Under the pieces are notes generated by a model. That model was not told the DNA's origin, did no database searches, and saw only the letters and a program-made list of their open reading frames with translations. The position numbers and the translations under genes were made by a program. Shown piece by piece: positions 54,222 to 62,199 of a stretch of 64,000 bases of DNA (its first letter is position 1; every line of letters starts with the position of its first letter). The stretch lies in contig JAFROK010000049.1 of the NCBI GenBank assembly GCA_017429695.1, forward strand, positions 80,587-144,586, given 5' to 3'. This DNA comes from Clostridia bacterium (GTDB lineage: Bacteria; Bacillota; Clostridia; Christensenellales; Aristaeellaceae).

Positions 54222-54814
54222 GACAGATCCCTCCTTTCGCTTTTTTGGACGCTTCCCGGTGCGGAAAGTTCCCCGCTGTCTGTCAACCATTCCTTCAGTT
54301 TCGCTTTGGCCCGGTTTACCCGGCTCTTGATCGTGCCTTCCGATACGTCCAGCCTTCGGGCAGCGTCTTCGTATGACATACCCTCCAGCTGCGTCATCAC
54401 CAGCGCGTCACGCTGGTCCTCCGGCAGCCGGGTGATGCATTCCCGCAGCTGCCGTTTCCGTTCGGCGGCAATCACTTTTTCTTCGGTGCCGGGTTCCGGA
54501 TCCGCCGGGTCAAACCCGGCTTCCTTCAGCGGCTCAATGGATTCGCTCCTGTCCCGTTTCTTTTTTCGCATGGCATCCATGCTGCAGTTTGCGGCGATCC
54601 GGTATACCCAGCTTTCAAATGCGCAGTCTCCCCGGTAGCTGTCCAGCGACCGCCAAATTTTGATCATGGCCTCCTGCGCGCAGTCAGACGCGGTTTCGCG
54701 CTGCCCGGTATAGTGCCAGCACACGCGCCATATCAGCTTTTCCAGCGGCGTCATCAGCTGTTCAAACGCGTCGGCATCCCCCTGCCGGGCGCGTCTGAGC
54801 AAAAGCTCATCCAT
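54218..54814 (-). CDS. ECF RNA polymerase sigma factor
   Basis: A 198-residue sigma-70 family factor with only regions 2 and 4: region 2 as FEQLMTPLEKLIWRVCWHYTGQRETASDCAQEAMIKIWRSL (core DCAQEAMIKIW), region 4 as LPEDQRDALVMTQLEGMSYEDAARRLDVSEGTIKSRVNRAKAKL. It should direct polymerase to a dedicated set of promoters. ATG 54814 has GGAGGAGG 8 bases upstream; a GTG at 54838 would cover that site. It heads the sigma, anti-sigma, lacZ operon, so lacZ itself is probably one of its targets or is under the same control. Confidence 0.92.
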   Translation of the reverse strand: MDELLLRRARQGDADAFEQLMTPLEKLIWRVCWHYTGQRETASDCAQEAMIKIWRSLDSYRGDCAFESWVYRIAANCSMDAMRKKKRDRSESIEPLKEAGFDPADPEPGTEEKVIAAERKRQLRECITRLPEDQRDALVMTQLEGMSYEDAARRLDVSEGTIKSRVNRAKAKLKEWLTDSGELSAPGSVQKSERRDLS

Positions 54815-54936
54815 GCCTGCTTCCTCCTCCGTCCGCACAAGGAAAAAACGTATTGATCCTTGCTTTCTGTGTATCCATATGATAGCATAGCTTCAGATTT
54901 TCGCCAACACCCTTGGAAAAAAGTGAGGCCTTTCCG

Positions 54937-55668
54937 ATGATCCAGACAGAGAATACCGCCATCGTCCTCCGCTTCGTCAATTACCGGGACAACGACCGGA
55001 TGGTCACCCTGCTCAGCCCGTCCCGGGGGCGGATTGACGCCATGATCCGCGGCTGCCGGAAGCCGAATTCCCATAACCTGAACGCCGGGGAGCTTTTTGC
55101 CCTGGGCGATTATATGCTGCATGAAGCCGACGGCCGGGCATCCGTCACCTCTGTGAAACTGATTGAGACTTTTTATCCCCTGCGGAGTGATTATACCCGC
55201 CTCACCTGCGGCGTTTACCTCCTGAACCTGGCGGAAGCCGCCGCGGAGCCGGAACAGGAGCAGCGGGAGCTGTTTATGCTGCTGGTGCATACCCTGTCCC
55301 GCCTGACCTTCTCCGATCAGCCGTGGAAGCCCCTGCTGGCCGGTTTCCTGCTGCACTTCTCCGCCTGCCAGGGATTCCGTCCCCGCCTGAACCACTGCGT
55401 CCACTGCGGAAAAGCCATTCCGGAGGAAGGGCCCTTCTGGTTTGACGCGGCGGAAGGCGGCGTCTGCTGCCGCGACTGCAGAAAAGAAAAGAGCCAGATT
55501 CCTCTGGCTCCCGAACAGGTCCGCTGGATGCGCGAAGCCCTGAAATCCGGCTCTGCTTCCTGGGTGGATTCCCCGTCTGCCTACGCCCCGTTCCCGCTCC
55601 TCCGCGATTATGTGGAGCAGCGGATGGGGCGCCGCATCAAAAGCGCCGCCATGCTCCCCGCAGACTGA
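54937..55668 (+). CDS. recO: DNA repair protein RecO
   Basis: A 243-residue RecO. The N-terminal OB domain starts TENTAIVLRFVNYRDNDRMVTLLS, typical of the family, followed by the helical domain and the zinc cysteines CVHCGK and CCRDC (about residues 155-190). RecO anneals single strands and helps load RecA during gap repair. ATG 54937 has GTGAGG 8 bases upstream. It stands between the divergent sigma gene and the convergent htpG, near recA, which fits a repair neighbourhood. Confidence 0.94.
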   Translation: MIQTENTAIVLRFVNYRDNDRMVTLLSPSRGRIDAMIRGCRKPNSHNLNAGELFALGDYMLHEADGRASVTSVKLIETFYPLRSDYTRLTCGVYLLNLAEAAAEPEQEQRELFMLLVHTLSRLTFSDQPWKPLLAGFLLHFSACQGFRPRLNHCVHCGKAIPEEGPFWFDAAEGGVCCRDCRKEKSQIPLAPEQVRWMREALKSGSASWVDSPSAYAPFPLLRDYVEQRMGRRIKSAAMLPAD

Positions 55669-55690
55669 TACTAACCACTAATCGAATCGC

Positions 55691-57589
55691 TCATTTTACA
55701 ATCTTACTCAGAATCTTCCGGCTTCTCTCGAGGAAAGCCGTAATCTCCTCTGCTTCCAGTGGCTGCGCAGCCATCCGCGCCAGGTCATACACCTGGCAGC
55801 AGATCATCTTTGTCTCCTCATCCTCCGGATCCCGAGCGGCCAGCGCCTGCACGGTTTCATTCCGGCGGTTCAGCACCAGCGTGAAGCTGTCCGGCATCGG
55901 GAAGCTCTGGCCGTAGATCCGGCTCATTTCCTTGTACCGCCGCATCTGTTCGTCTTCCGTCACCATGGCGGTCATCTCCGGATCGCCCAGCGATTCCAGT
56001 TTGACTTCCAGTTCCTCCTTGCCCAGCGCACCGCGGAACAGGGCCTGCATCTTCTCCGCGTCCAGCTCCTTGCCTTCCTCAGATTCCTCTTTCAGGCCGT
56101 CAATATCCGCGTCCACCCGGGCAAAGGTCACCCGGTCTTCTTCCTTGCCCTGGTATTCCATGAAGGACATAAAGTTTCCGTCGATCAGGGTGTTCATCAC
56201 CGCAACTTCAATGCCGCGGTCTGTATACAACTTCACGGAAGCCGCCTGGCGTTTTTCATCGTTGGTATAGTAAACCTTCTTGTCCGTCTTGTCGAAGTTG
56301 GCCGCCTTGTATTCCTCAATCGTTTCATACTTGCCGTCCGTCTTCTTCATCAGGATAGCGCCTTTCACCATGTCGTAGAACTTGTTGTCCTTGATGGCGC
56401 CGTATTTCACGAAGGGGGCAATATCATCCCAATAGCCTTCATAGGTCTCCCGTTCCGTGTTCATCAGGCCGTTCAGCTTGTCCGCCACCTTCTTGGTGAT
56501 ATGCGCACTGATCTTTTTCACATACCCATCGTTCTGCAGGAAGGAACGGCTGACGTTCAGCGGCAGGTCGGGACAGTCGATCACGCCCTTGAGCAGCATC
56601 AGGAATTCCGGAATCACCTCTTTGATATTGTCCGCCACAAACACCTGGCCCGCAAACAGTTTGATCTGGCCCTCATGGGTGCCGAAATCATTCTTCAGTT
56701 TCGGAAAATACAGGATGCCTTTCAGGTTGAACGGATAGTCCACGTTCAGGTGAATCCAGAACAGCGGCTCCTCAAAGTCCATAAAGACTTTGCGGTAGAA
56801 CGCCTTGTATTCCTCATCGGTGCAGTCCGCCGGCTTCTTCAGCCACAGCGGCGCCGTGTCGTTGATCTGCTGGGGCTTGGGCAGCTCCATCACCTTTTCA
56901 GTCTTCGGCGTGCCGTCTTCGTTCTTTTCATCCCCGACCGGAACATCCTTCTCCACCGGTTTGGCGTTCGCATCTTCCAGCATCACCGGATAGGACATAT
57001 AGCCGCAGTAGCGGTTCAGCACTTCCCGCACCCGCCAGGTATCCAGGAATTCCTTTTCTTCCTCGGAGATGTGCAGAATCACGTCCGTCCCATGGACCGT
57101 CCGGCTGCCTTCCGAGATCTCATAGCCCATGCCGTCCTCGCTGACCCAGTGAACCGGCTCCGCGCCTTCCTCGCTGCTCAGGCTCTCAATCTCCACCTTT
57201 TCGCTGACCATGAACACGGAATAGAAGCCCAGGCCGAAATGGCCGATAATGTCCGCCTTCTCTTCCGGCTTGTCCTCAAACTGCTTCATGAATTCCGTCG
57301 CGCCGGAAAATGCTACCTGGTTGATGTATTTGCGCACCTCATCCGCCGTCATGCCGATACCGGTATCGGAAATGCGGATCGTTTTCTTTTCCTTGTCTAC
57401 GGAGACTATCACGGACATTTCCTCTTCGCTGTCCGGATGCAGCATCTTATACTTGGTGATTGCGTCGCAGGCATTGGAAACTTCTTCCCGCAGGAAAATA
57501 TCCTTATCCGAATACAGCCAGCGTTTGATCACCGGCATAATATTCTGCGCATCAATCGATACGGAACCGTTCTCTTTCTGAATTGCCAT
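55691..57589 (-). CDS. htpG: Chaperone HtpG (Hsp90)
   Basis: A 632-residue bacterial Hsp90. The N-terminal ATPase shows REEVSNACDAITKYK, DTGIGM and GHFGLGFYSVFMVS; the middle domain has the catalytic-loop region PLNVSRSFLQND. It is a dimeric ATP-driven chaperone. The start MAIQKENG at 57589 is preferred, since GGGGAGGAG lies 9 bases upstream, over ATG codons at 57595 and 57616. A promoter and a perfect CIRCE element lie upstream, so HrcA is expected to control it; in Bacillus subtilis htpG is not in the HrcA regulon. Confidence 0.97.
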   Translation of the reverse strand: MAIQKENGSVSIDAQNIMPVIKRWLYSDKDIFLREEVSNACDAITKYKMLHPDSEEEMSVIVSVDKEKKTIRISDTGIGMTADEVRKYINQVAFSGATEFMKQFEDKPEEKADIIGHFGLGFYSVFMVSEKVEIESLSSEEGAEPVHWVSEDGMGYEISEGSRTVHGTDVILHISEEEKEFLDTWRVREVLNRYCGYMSYPVMLEDANAKPVEKDVPVGDEKNEDGTPKTEKVMELPKPQQINDTAPLWLKKPADCTDEEYKAFYRKVFMDFEEPLFWIHLNVDYPFNLKGILYFPKLKNDFGTHEGQIKLFAGQVFVADNIKEVIPEFLMLLKGVIDCPDLPLNVSRSFLQNDGYVKKISAHITKKVADKLNGLMNTERETYEGYWDDIAPFVKYGAIKDNKFYDMVKGAILMKKTDGKYETIEEYKAANFDKTDKKVYYTNDEKRQAASVKLYTDRGIEVAVMNTLIDGNFMSFMEYQGKEEDRVTFARVDADIDGLKEESEEGKELDAEKMQALFRGALGKEELEVKLESLGDPEMTAMVTEDEQMRRYKEMSRIYGQSFPMPDSFTLVLNRRNETVQALAARDPEDEETKMICCQVYDLARMAAQPLEAEEITAFLERSRKILSKIVK

Positions 57590-57640
57590 AACCATTCTCC
57601 TCCCCGGAAAAAACATCTTTGATCATTTCTGACCAAACAT

Positions 57641-57669
57641 ATTTTACCACCCTCCTCCCCCAAAATCAA
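57641..57669 (-). promoter_or_regulatory. Promoter of htpG
   Basis: TTGATT (57669-57664), a 17-base spacer and TAAAAT (57646-57641) on the minus strand, 51 bases before the htpG ATG and 7 bases downstream of the CIRCE element. Confidence 0.6.
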
Positions 57670-57676
57670 CACAAAA

Positions 57677-57703
57677 TTAGCACTCGTCACTTCCGAGTGC
57701 TAA
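57677..57703. promoter_or_regulatory. CIRCE element (HrcA operator)
   Basis: TTAGCACTC-N9-GAGTGCTAA matches the CIRCE consensus at every position, including the 9-base spacer. It lies upstream of the htpG promoter. Confidence 0.95.
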
Positions 57704-57715
57704 TCCTGATGATTC

Positions 57716-57757
57716 CTTTCTCCTGCCACCTGAAACCTGAAACCTGATACCTGCTCA
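57716..57757 (+). repeat. Heptamer tandem array at the 3' end of recA
   Basis: Units in exact 7-base phase with CTG at 57723, 57730, 57737, 57744 and 57751 (CTGCCAC, CTGAAAC, CTGAAAC, CTGATAC, CTGCTCA), plus a weaker unit at 57716. The last unit contains the recA stop codon. CTR points toward recA. Confidence 0.75.
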
Positions 57758-58882
57758 GATATCCTCATCCAGCAGCGCCAGGTCGTCCTCTTCCTCCGCG
57801 GCCTGCGCGTTCACAGCATTCTGCTCTTCCGGCGTCAGGTCCTTTGGGGCAAAAAGTTCCGCCCGGATTTTTTTGTCGATCTCCGCGGTCAGTTCCGGAT
57901 GATCCTTCAGGTACTGGCGGGCATTATCCCGGCCCTGGGCCAGGCGTTGATCCTGATAGGAGAAGAACGCGCCGCTCTTGTGGATAATATCCCGTTCCAC
58001 CGCCAGGTCCAGCAGCGTTCCCTCGGTGCTGATGCCCTCGCCGTAGATGATATCGAATTCTGCCACCCGGAAGGGCGGAGCCACTTTATTCTTGACTACC
58101 TTGACCTTGGTGCGGTTGCCGATCACTTCGCTGCCGTTTTTCAGCTGTTCGCCCTTGCGGACATCCAGCCGCACGGAGGAATAGAACTTCAGCGCACGGC
58201 CGCCGGGCGTTGTTTCCGGATTGCCGTACATCACGCCGACCTTCTCGCGCAGCTGGTTGATAAACACGGCAACACACCCGGTTTTGTTGATCACGCCGGT
58301 TAGTTTGCGCAGTGCCTGGCTCATCAGCCGGGCCTGCAGGCCGACAAAGGAATCGCCCATTTCGCCGTCGATTTCCGCCTTCGGCACCAGCGCAGCCACC
58401 GAGTCGATCACCACCACGTCCAGCGCGCCGCTGCGCACCAGCGCTTCGGTAATTTCCAGCGCCTGCTCGCCGGTATCCGGCTGGGATACGTACAGATCGT
58501 CAATATTCACGCCGAGCTTTTTGGCATACAGGGGATCCAGCGCATGCTCCGCGTCGACAAACGCTGCGATGCCGCCGGCTTTCTGCGCCTCCGCCACAAT
58601 ATGCAGCGCCACCGTTGTTTTACCGGAGGATTCCGGCCCGTATATTTCAACAATACGTCCCCGGGGAATTCCGCCTACGCCAAGCGCATAATCCAGCGTC
58701 AGGCACCCGGTGGGGATCACAGGGATATCGCGGTTCACCGCGTCTGCGCCCATTTTCATTACAGCGCCTTTGCCGAACTGTTTGTCCAGGTCGGCCAGGG
58801 CATGTTCCAATGCTTTCAGTTTTTCAGCCTGCACATCGCTGACCGGTTCTTTTTCCTGTTTTGCGGGTTTCTTCGTCGCCAT
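57755..58882 (-). CDS. recA: Recombinase RecA
   Basis: A 375-residue RecA. Walker A is GPESSGKT (about 80-87), the L1/L2 region includes [19 protein letters not shown] and [29 protein letters not shown], and the C-terminus is the usual acidic tail [13 protein letters not shown]. It forms filaments on single-stranded DNA and drives recombination and SOS. ATG 58882 has AAAGGA 8 bases upstream. I find no GAAC-N4-GTTC LexA site in the 106-base gap to the methyltransferase gene. Its 3' end abuts a heptamer array. Confidence 0.98.
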   Translation of the reverse strand: MATKKPAKQEKEPVSDVQAEKLKALEHALADLDKQFGKGAVMKMGADAVNRDIPVIPTGCLTLDYALGVGGIPRGRIVEIYGPESSGKTTVALHIVAEAQKAGGIAAFVDAEHALDPLYAKKLGVNIDDLYVSQPDTGEQALEITEALVRSGALDVVVIDSVAALVPKAEIDGEMGDSFVGLQARLMSQALRKLTGVINKTGCVAVFINQLREKVGVMYGNPETTPGGRALKFYSSVRLDVRKGEQLKNGSEVIGNRTKVKVVKNKVAPPFRVAEFDIIYGEGISTEGTLLDLAVERDIIHKSGAFFSYQDQRLAQGRDNARQYLKDHPELTAEIDKKIRAELFAPKDLTPEEQNAVNAQAAEEEDDLALLDEDI

Positions 58883-58941
58883 ATCATTCATCCTTTCAAT
58901 CCACAAATCTCATCGCCCGCAGGCAACCGTTCCGTACGGAT

Positions 58942-58970
58942 ATTCTACCGCCGGTCCCCCGAAAACACAA
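58942..58970 (-). promoter_or_regulatory. Promoter of recA
   Basis: TTGTGT (58970-58965), a 17-base spacer and TAGAAT (58947-58942) on the minus strand, in the gap after the methyltransferase gene. Confidence 0.55.
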
Positions 58971-58988
58971 GGGGAACAAAAACATTTT

Positions 58989-60209
58989 CTATGCTTCCCC
59001 GGTCCGCTGCCAGGCCCGGCGGATACCGGCTGCATCCGTCGTCATGATGGCTTTTACTGCCTGCGGATCCATCTTCAGGGAGCGCACCAGTTCCGGATAC
59101 CGGAAGGAACGCCGGAAGCTCTGCTCCACCCGGAAAACGCCGTCCTCAATCCGTCCGATTTCCCAGGATTCCAGGTTGTCCGCCGGATTCGCCTTTGCCG
59201 GAAACGCAGGATGTTCCATCTCCAGCCCGCCCATTTCAAAGCGTCCTTCTTCCTCCCCGGTCAGCAGTTCCGCCTTTCCTTTTCCCGTCGGGCAGATCAC
59301 CGTCAGGTTTTCCGGCTTCAGCCGGTTCGCGGTCACCGCCACCGCTTCGGGATTTACATCCATTCCCGCAAACCGGCATCCCAGCTGGCCGGCCGCTTCC
59401 ATCGTTGTTCCGCTTCCGCAGCACAGGTCCGCCACCAGGTCACCCGGATTGGTTACCGGCAGCAGCAGCCGTTCCAGCAGCTTCAGCGGTTTCTGGGTCG
59501 CGTATCCTGTCCGTTCCGGATCCCGCTGCTGCAGGTAGCCGATGTCTGTCCATACGTCGCTGGGATAAACCGGTTCGTCGTCATAATACCGGTATTCCTT
59601 TCCGTTGGAGGTAATCCGGGAGAACATCCGGCCCTGTTCGTCCACGCCGCGGGCCATATGGTTCCGGCGTTTATCCCCACGCAGCAGCGGCACCCGGGTC
59701 AGGTCAAAAAAGTATTTCTGGCTTTTCGCGTAAAGCAGGATCACGTCGTGCTTCCGGGAAAAATAACGCCGGGAGCGTCCGCCGCTTTCATAGGTCCAGA
59801 TGATTTCATTCAGGAAACGGGTCTTTCCGAACACCTTGTCGCACATAATCCGGGCCGGTGCCGCCATCCGCCAGTCCAGGTGCAGGTAAAACACGCCGGT
59901 TTCCTGCAGCAGGTCCCGGGACGCGCCGACCAGCCGGCGTAAAAGGCGCAGGTATTCCTTTTCGCTGGTATAGCGGTCCTCGTAGGCCGGATACCGGGGA
60001 GCCGGCGTGCCGGTCTTCCATCCCGCTTCCCCGTAGGGCCGCCGGCGCATGAATTTTTCCCCCGTCATAAACGGCGGATCCAGGTATACGCACTGTGCCT
60101 TTCCGGCCAGGTTCCGGAATTCCGGCGGCAGCGCCATCACATTGCCGCGCATCAGCAGGTTTTCCCCGTTTCCGAATACTTCCCGTTCGATATTCACCTG
60201 TTCAAACAT
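58989..60209 (-). CDS. Orphan DNA methyltransferase (N6-adenine or N4-cytosine, beta class)
   Basis: A 406-residue methyltransferase. The catalytic motif IV DPPF (44-47) comes before the S-adenosylmethionine-binding region ADLCCGSGTT near residue 270, the order of the beta group, and the linker YATQKPLKLLERLLLPVTNPGD is highly typical of that group. A C-terminal extension of about 90 residues may help recognise DNA. No restriction enzyme or specificity gene is nearby, so it is probably a solitary enzyme used for regulation or repair marking. The ATG has GGGAGG upstream and overlaps the Cys-rich gene by 8 bases. Confidence 0.88.
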   Translation of the reverse strand: MFEQVNIEREVFGNGENLLMRGNVMALPPEFRNLAGKAQCVYLDPPFMTGEKFMRRRPYGEAGWKTGTPAPRYPAYEDRYTSEKEYLRLLRRLVGASRDLLQETGVFYLHLDWRMAAPARIMCDKVFGKTRFLNEIIWTYESGGRSRRYFSRKHDVILLYAKSQKYFFDLTRVPLLRGDKRRNHMARGVDEQGRMFSRITSNGKEYRYYDDEPVYPSDVWTDIGYLQQRDPERTGYATQKPLKLLERLLLPVTNPGDLVADLCCGSGTTMEAAGQLGCRFAGMDVNPEAVAVTANRLKPENLTVICPTGKGKAELLTGEEEGRFEMGGLEMEHPAFPAKANPADNLESWEIGRIEDGVFRVEQSFRRSFRYPELVRSLKMDPQAVKAIMTTDAAGIRRAWQRTGEA

Positions 60210-60702
60210 GGCTGCCTCCCAGTTTTTCCCTCAGCTGCCTGAGCTCGTCCTGCTGTGCTGTCAGCATTTCCACCATCCGGCGCTGCGCTTCATCGGCCAT
60301 CAGGATCTCCCCGGCCTCCCGCACCGCGTCAGCAAAAGCCGGATCCATCGCCCGGATCCCCTGCCGTGCCAGCGGGCATACCGCCCGGGCCCGCAGGTCC
60401 ACCACTGCCCGGATGCAATCCTTCCGGATCACCGGCAGCAGCGGAAATATCCGGCAGGCCAGTGGCCGCTCATCCCGGTCGCACGTGCCGGGACAGATGA
60501 CAATTTTTCCGCCTGCCGTGTCGAGTATTTTCCAGTTTTCCTTTTCCCGGTACAGTTTTTCCTCTCCCGGAAAAAGCAGCATGCCGGTCTCCTCGCCTTC
60601 GCAGGACCGGCAGCAGCGCGAACCGCACACCCGCCCGCAGTCGCGTTTCAGCGGGGTGATATCTTTCAGTTTTTCCCGGGCGGAAAAAAGAGCATCGTCC
60701 AT
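60202..60702 (-). CDS. Cys-rich protein, YkgJ-like
   Basis: A 166-residue protein with eight or more cysteines arranged as CGRVCGSRCCRSC, then CPGTC and CRIF...CPLA, and the conserved FPGEE and LACRIFPLLP blocks, resembling the YkgJ family of putative zinc- or iron-chelating proteins. The C-terminal half is helical. ATG 60702 is supported by GGAGG 9 bases upstream; an ATG at 60777 would run into the MATE gene. It overlaps the methyltransferase gene by 8 bases, so they may act together, but the function of the family is unknown. Confidence 0.7.
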   Translation of the reverse strand: MDDALFSAREKLKDITPLKRDCGRVCGSRCCRSCEGEETGMLLFPGEEKLYREKENWKILDTAGGKIVICPGTCDRDERPLACRIFPLLPVIRKDCIRAVVDLRARAVCPLARQGIRAMDPAFADAVREAGEILMADEAQRRMVEMLTAQQDELRQLREKLGGSHV

Positions 60703-60773
60703 ATGCGGCGTCCTCCGTAAAGGTCCGTCCTGTCTATCCGATGCTCCCATCATAAAGGGGTTTATTTGATTTG

Positions 60774-62180
60774 TCAATCATTCTGGCGCCTGGCGCCTGA
60801 AACCTGCTTCAGCTTCTTTTTGGCGATCAGCTGATAGCACATCATATGCGCAGCAAATGTCATCCCCCATGAAATCGGGTAGGACATATACAGCACATGC
60901 TGGGCGGCATCCGGCTCGGTCTGGGCCGCGAATATCGTCAGGATCCAGATAATCCGGTATACGCAGACGCCGACCAAAGAAACGATCATCGGCATAATGG
61001 AATAGCCGATGCCCCGCAACTGACCGACCATCACGTCCATCAGTCCGCACAGGAAATAGGTGGGCAGGATCACGCTCATCCGCACCAGTCCGGCCGCGAT
61101 TACATCCGGATCGGAATTGTACAGGCCCATCAGCTGCGAACCGAAAAGGAGAATCAGCAGGCCCATGCTCAGGCCGATTACCGTCACCGTTCCCAGGCAG
61201 TACCACATGGTCTTTTTCACCCGGTCGTATTTTCCGGCGCCGTAGTTCTGGCTGGCAAAGGTCATATCCGCCTGGTGCTGGGCGTTCATCGCCACATAGA
61301 CAAAGCCTTCAATGTTGCAGGCCACGCCGTTCCCAGCCATGACAACAGATCCCAGGGAATTGATGGAAGACTGTATCATCACATTGGAAATGGAAAACAG
61401 GCTCCCCTGCAGACCGGCCGGCAGGCCGATCCGGATCATCTGCCTCGCACTCTTCCAGTCCACCCGGCATTCGCTGAGCACCAGCTGCGTCACGCCGCGG
61501 GTCCGGAACAGGCACATCAGCACCAGCGCCGCGCTGATCACCTGGCTCGCCACGGTGGCGATGGCAACACCCTCCACATCCAGGTGGAACGCAATCACCA
61601 GCAGCAGGTTCAGCAGCACATTCACCAGCCCGGAAATCATCAGGTAGATCATGGGCCGTCGGGTATCGCCCACTGCCCGGAGGGTTGCCGCGCCGAAATT
61701 GTAAAGCATGTTCGCCGGCATCCCCAGAAAGTAGATTTTCACATAGATCGTGGCTTTGTCAATCACATCCGCCGGAGATCCCATCATCTCCAGCAGCGGC
61801 CGGGCCATCAGGAAACCGAATATTCCGACGCCGATTCCCATAAACAGCGCCAGCGTCATGCCGGTATGCTCCGCTTTTCTCATACCGACCACATCCCGGG
61901 CACCGTAGCAGCGGGCAATCACCACGCTGGCCCCGACACTCAGGCCCATAAACAGGTTCACCAGCAGGTTGATCAGCGACCCGGTGGAAGATACCGCCGC
62001 CAGCGGTTCATGGCCGTCGGCAAACCGGCCGACGACAATCACGTCCGCCGCGTTATACAGCAGCTGCAGGATACCGGTCAGGATCAGGGGAACAGAAAAC
62101 GCAATAATCTTCGGAAGGAGCGGTCCTTCCGTCATATCGATCTCATATCTTTTTCCGCGTTTCTGCAAACTCCTGAGCAT
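60774..62180 (-). CDS. MATE-family efflux transporter
   Basis: A 468-residue, 12-span Na+- or H+-driven multidrug exporter of the MATE family (DinF/NorM-like branch). Typical segments are PLILTGILQLLYNAADVIVVGRFADG at the N-terminus and VSSTGSLINLLVNLFMGLSVGASVVIAR. AGGAGG precedes the ATG, 19 bases after the metallophosphoesterase stop, so both are in one transcript. Its last codons (KQVSGARRQND) are encoded by a heptamer-repeat array, meaning the repeat has become coding here. Confidence 0.93.
   Translation of the reverse strand: MLRSLQKRGKRYEIDMTEGPLLPKIIAFSVPLILTGILQLLYNAADVIVVGRFADGHEPLAAVSSTGSLINLLVNLFMGLSVGASVVIARCYGARDVVGMRKAEHTGMTLALFMGIGVGIFGFLMARPLLEMMGSPADVIDKATIYVKIYFLGMPANMLYNFGAATLRAVGDTRRPMIYLMISGLVNVLLNLLLVIAFHLDVEGVAIATVASQVISAALVLMCLFRTRGVTQLVLSECRVDWKSARQMIRIGLPAGLQGSLFSISNVMIQSSINSLGSVVMAGNGVACNIEGFVYVAMNAQHQADMTFASQNYGAGKYDRVKKTMWYCLGTVTVIGLSMGLLILLFGSQLMGLYNSDPDVIAAGLVRMSVILPTYFLCGLMDVMVGQLRGIGYSIMPMIVSLVGVCVYRIIWILTIFAAQTEPDAAQHVLYMSYPISWGMTFAAHMMCYQLIAKKKLKQVSGARRQND
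60783..60810 (+). repeat. Heptamer array inside the 3' end of the MATE gene
   Basis: Four units in exact 7-base phase: CTGGCGC, CTGGCGC, CTGAAAC, CTGCTTC (CTG at 60783, 60790, 60797, 60804). They lie within the last codons of the MATE gene and CTR points into the gene. Confidence 0.65.
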
Positions 62181-62199
62181 GCGGTTCCTCCTGTTTTGT

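Noticed and set aside
57677-57703. The inverted repeat after recA as a terminator
   Set aside because: It is a perfect CIRCE consensus with exact 9-base spacer and has no directly adjoining T-run on the recA strand that would fit better.
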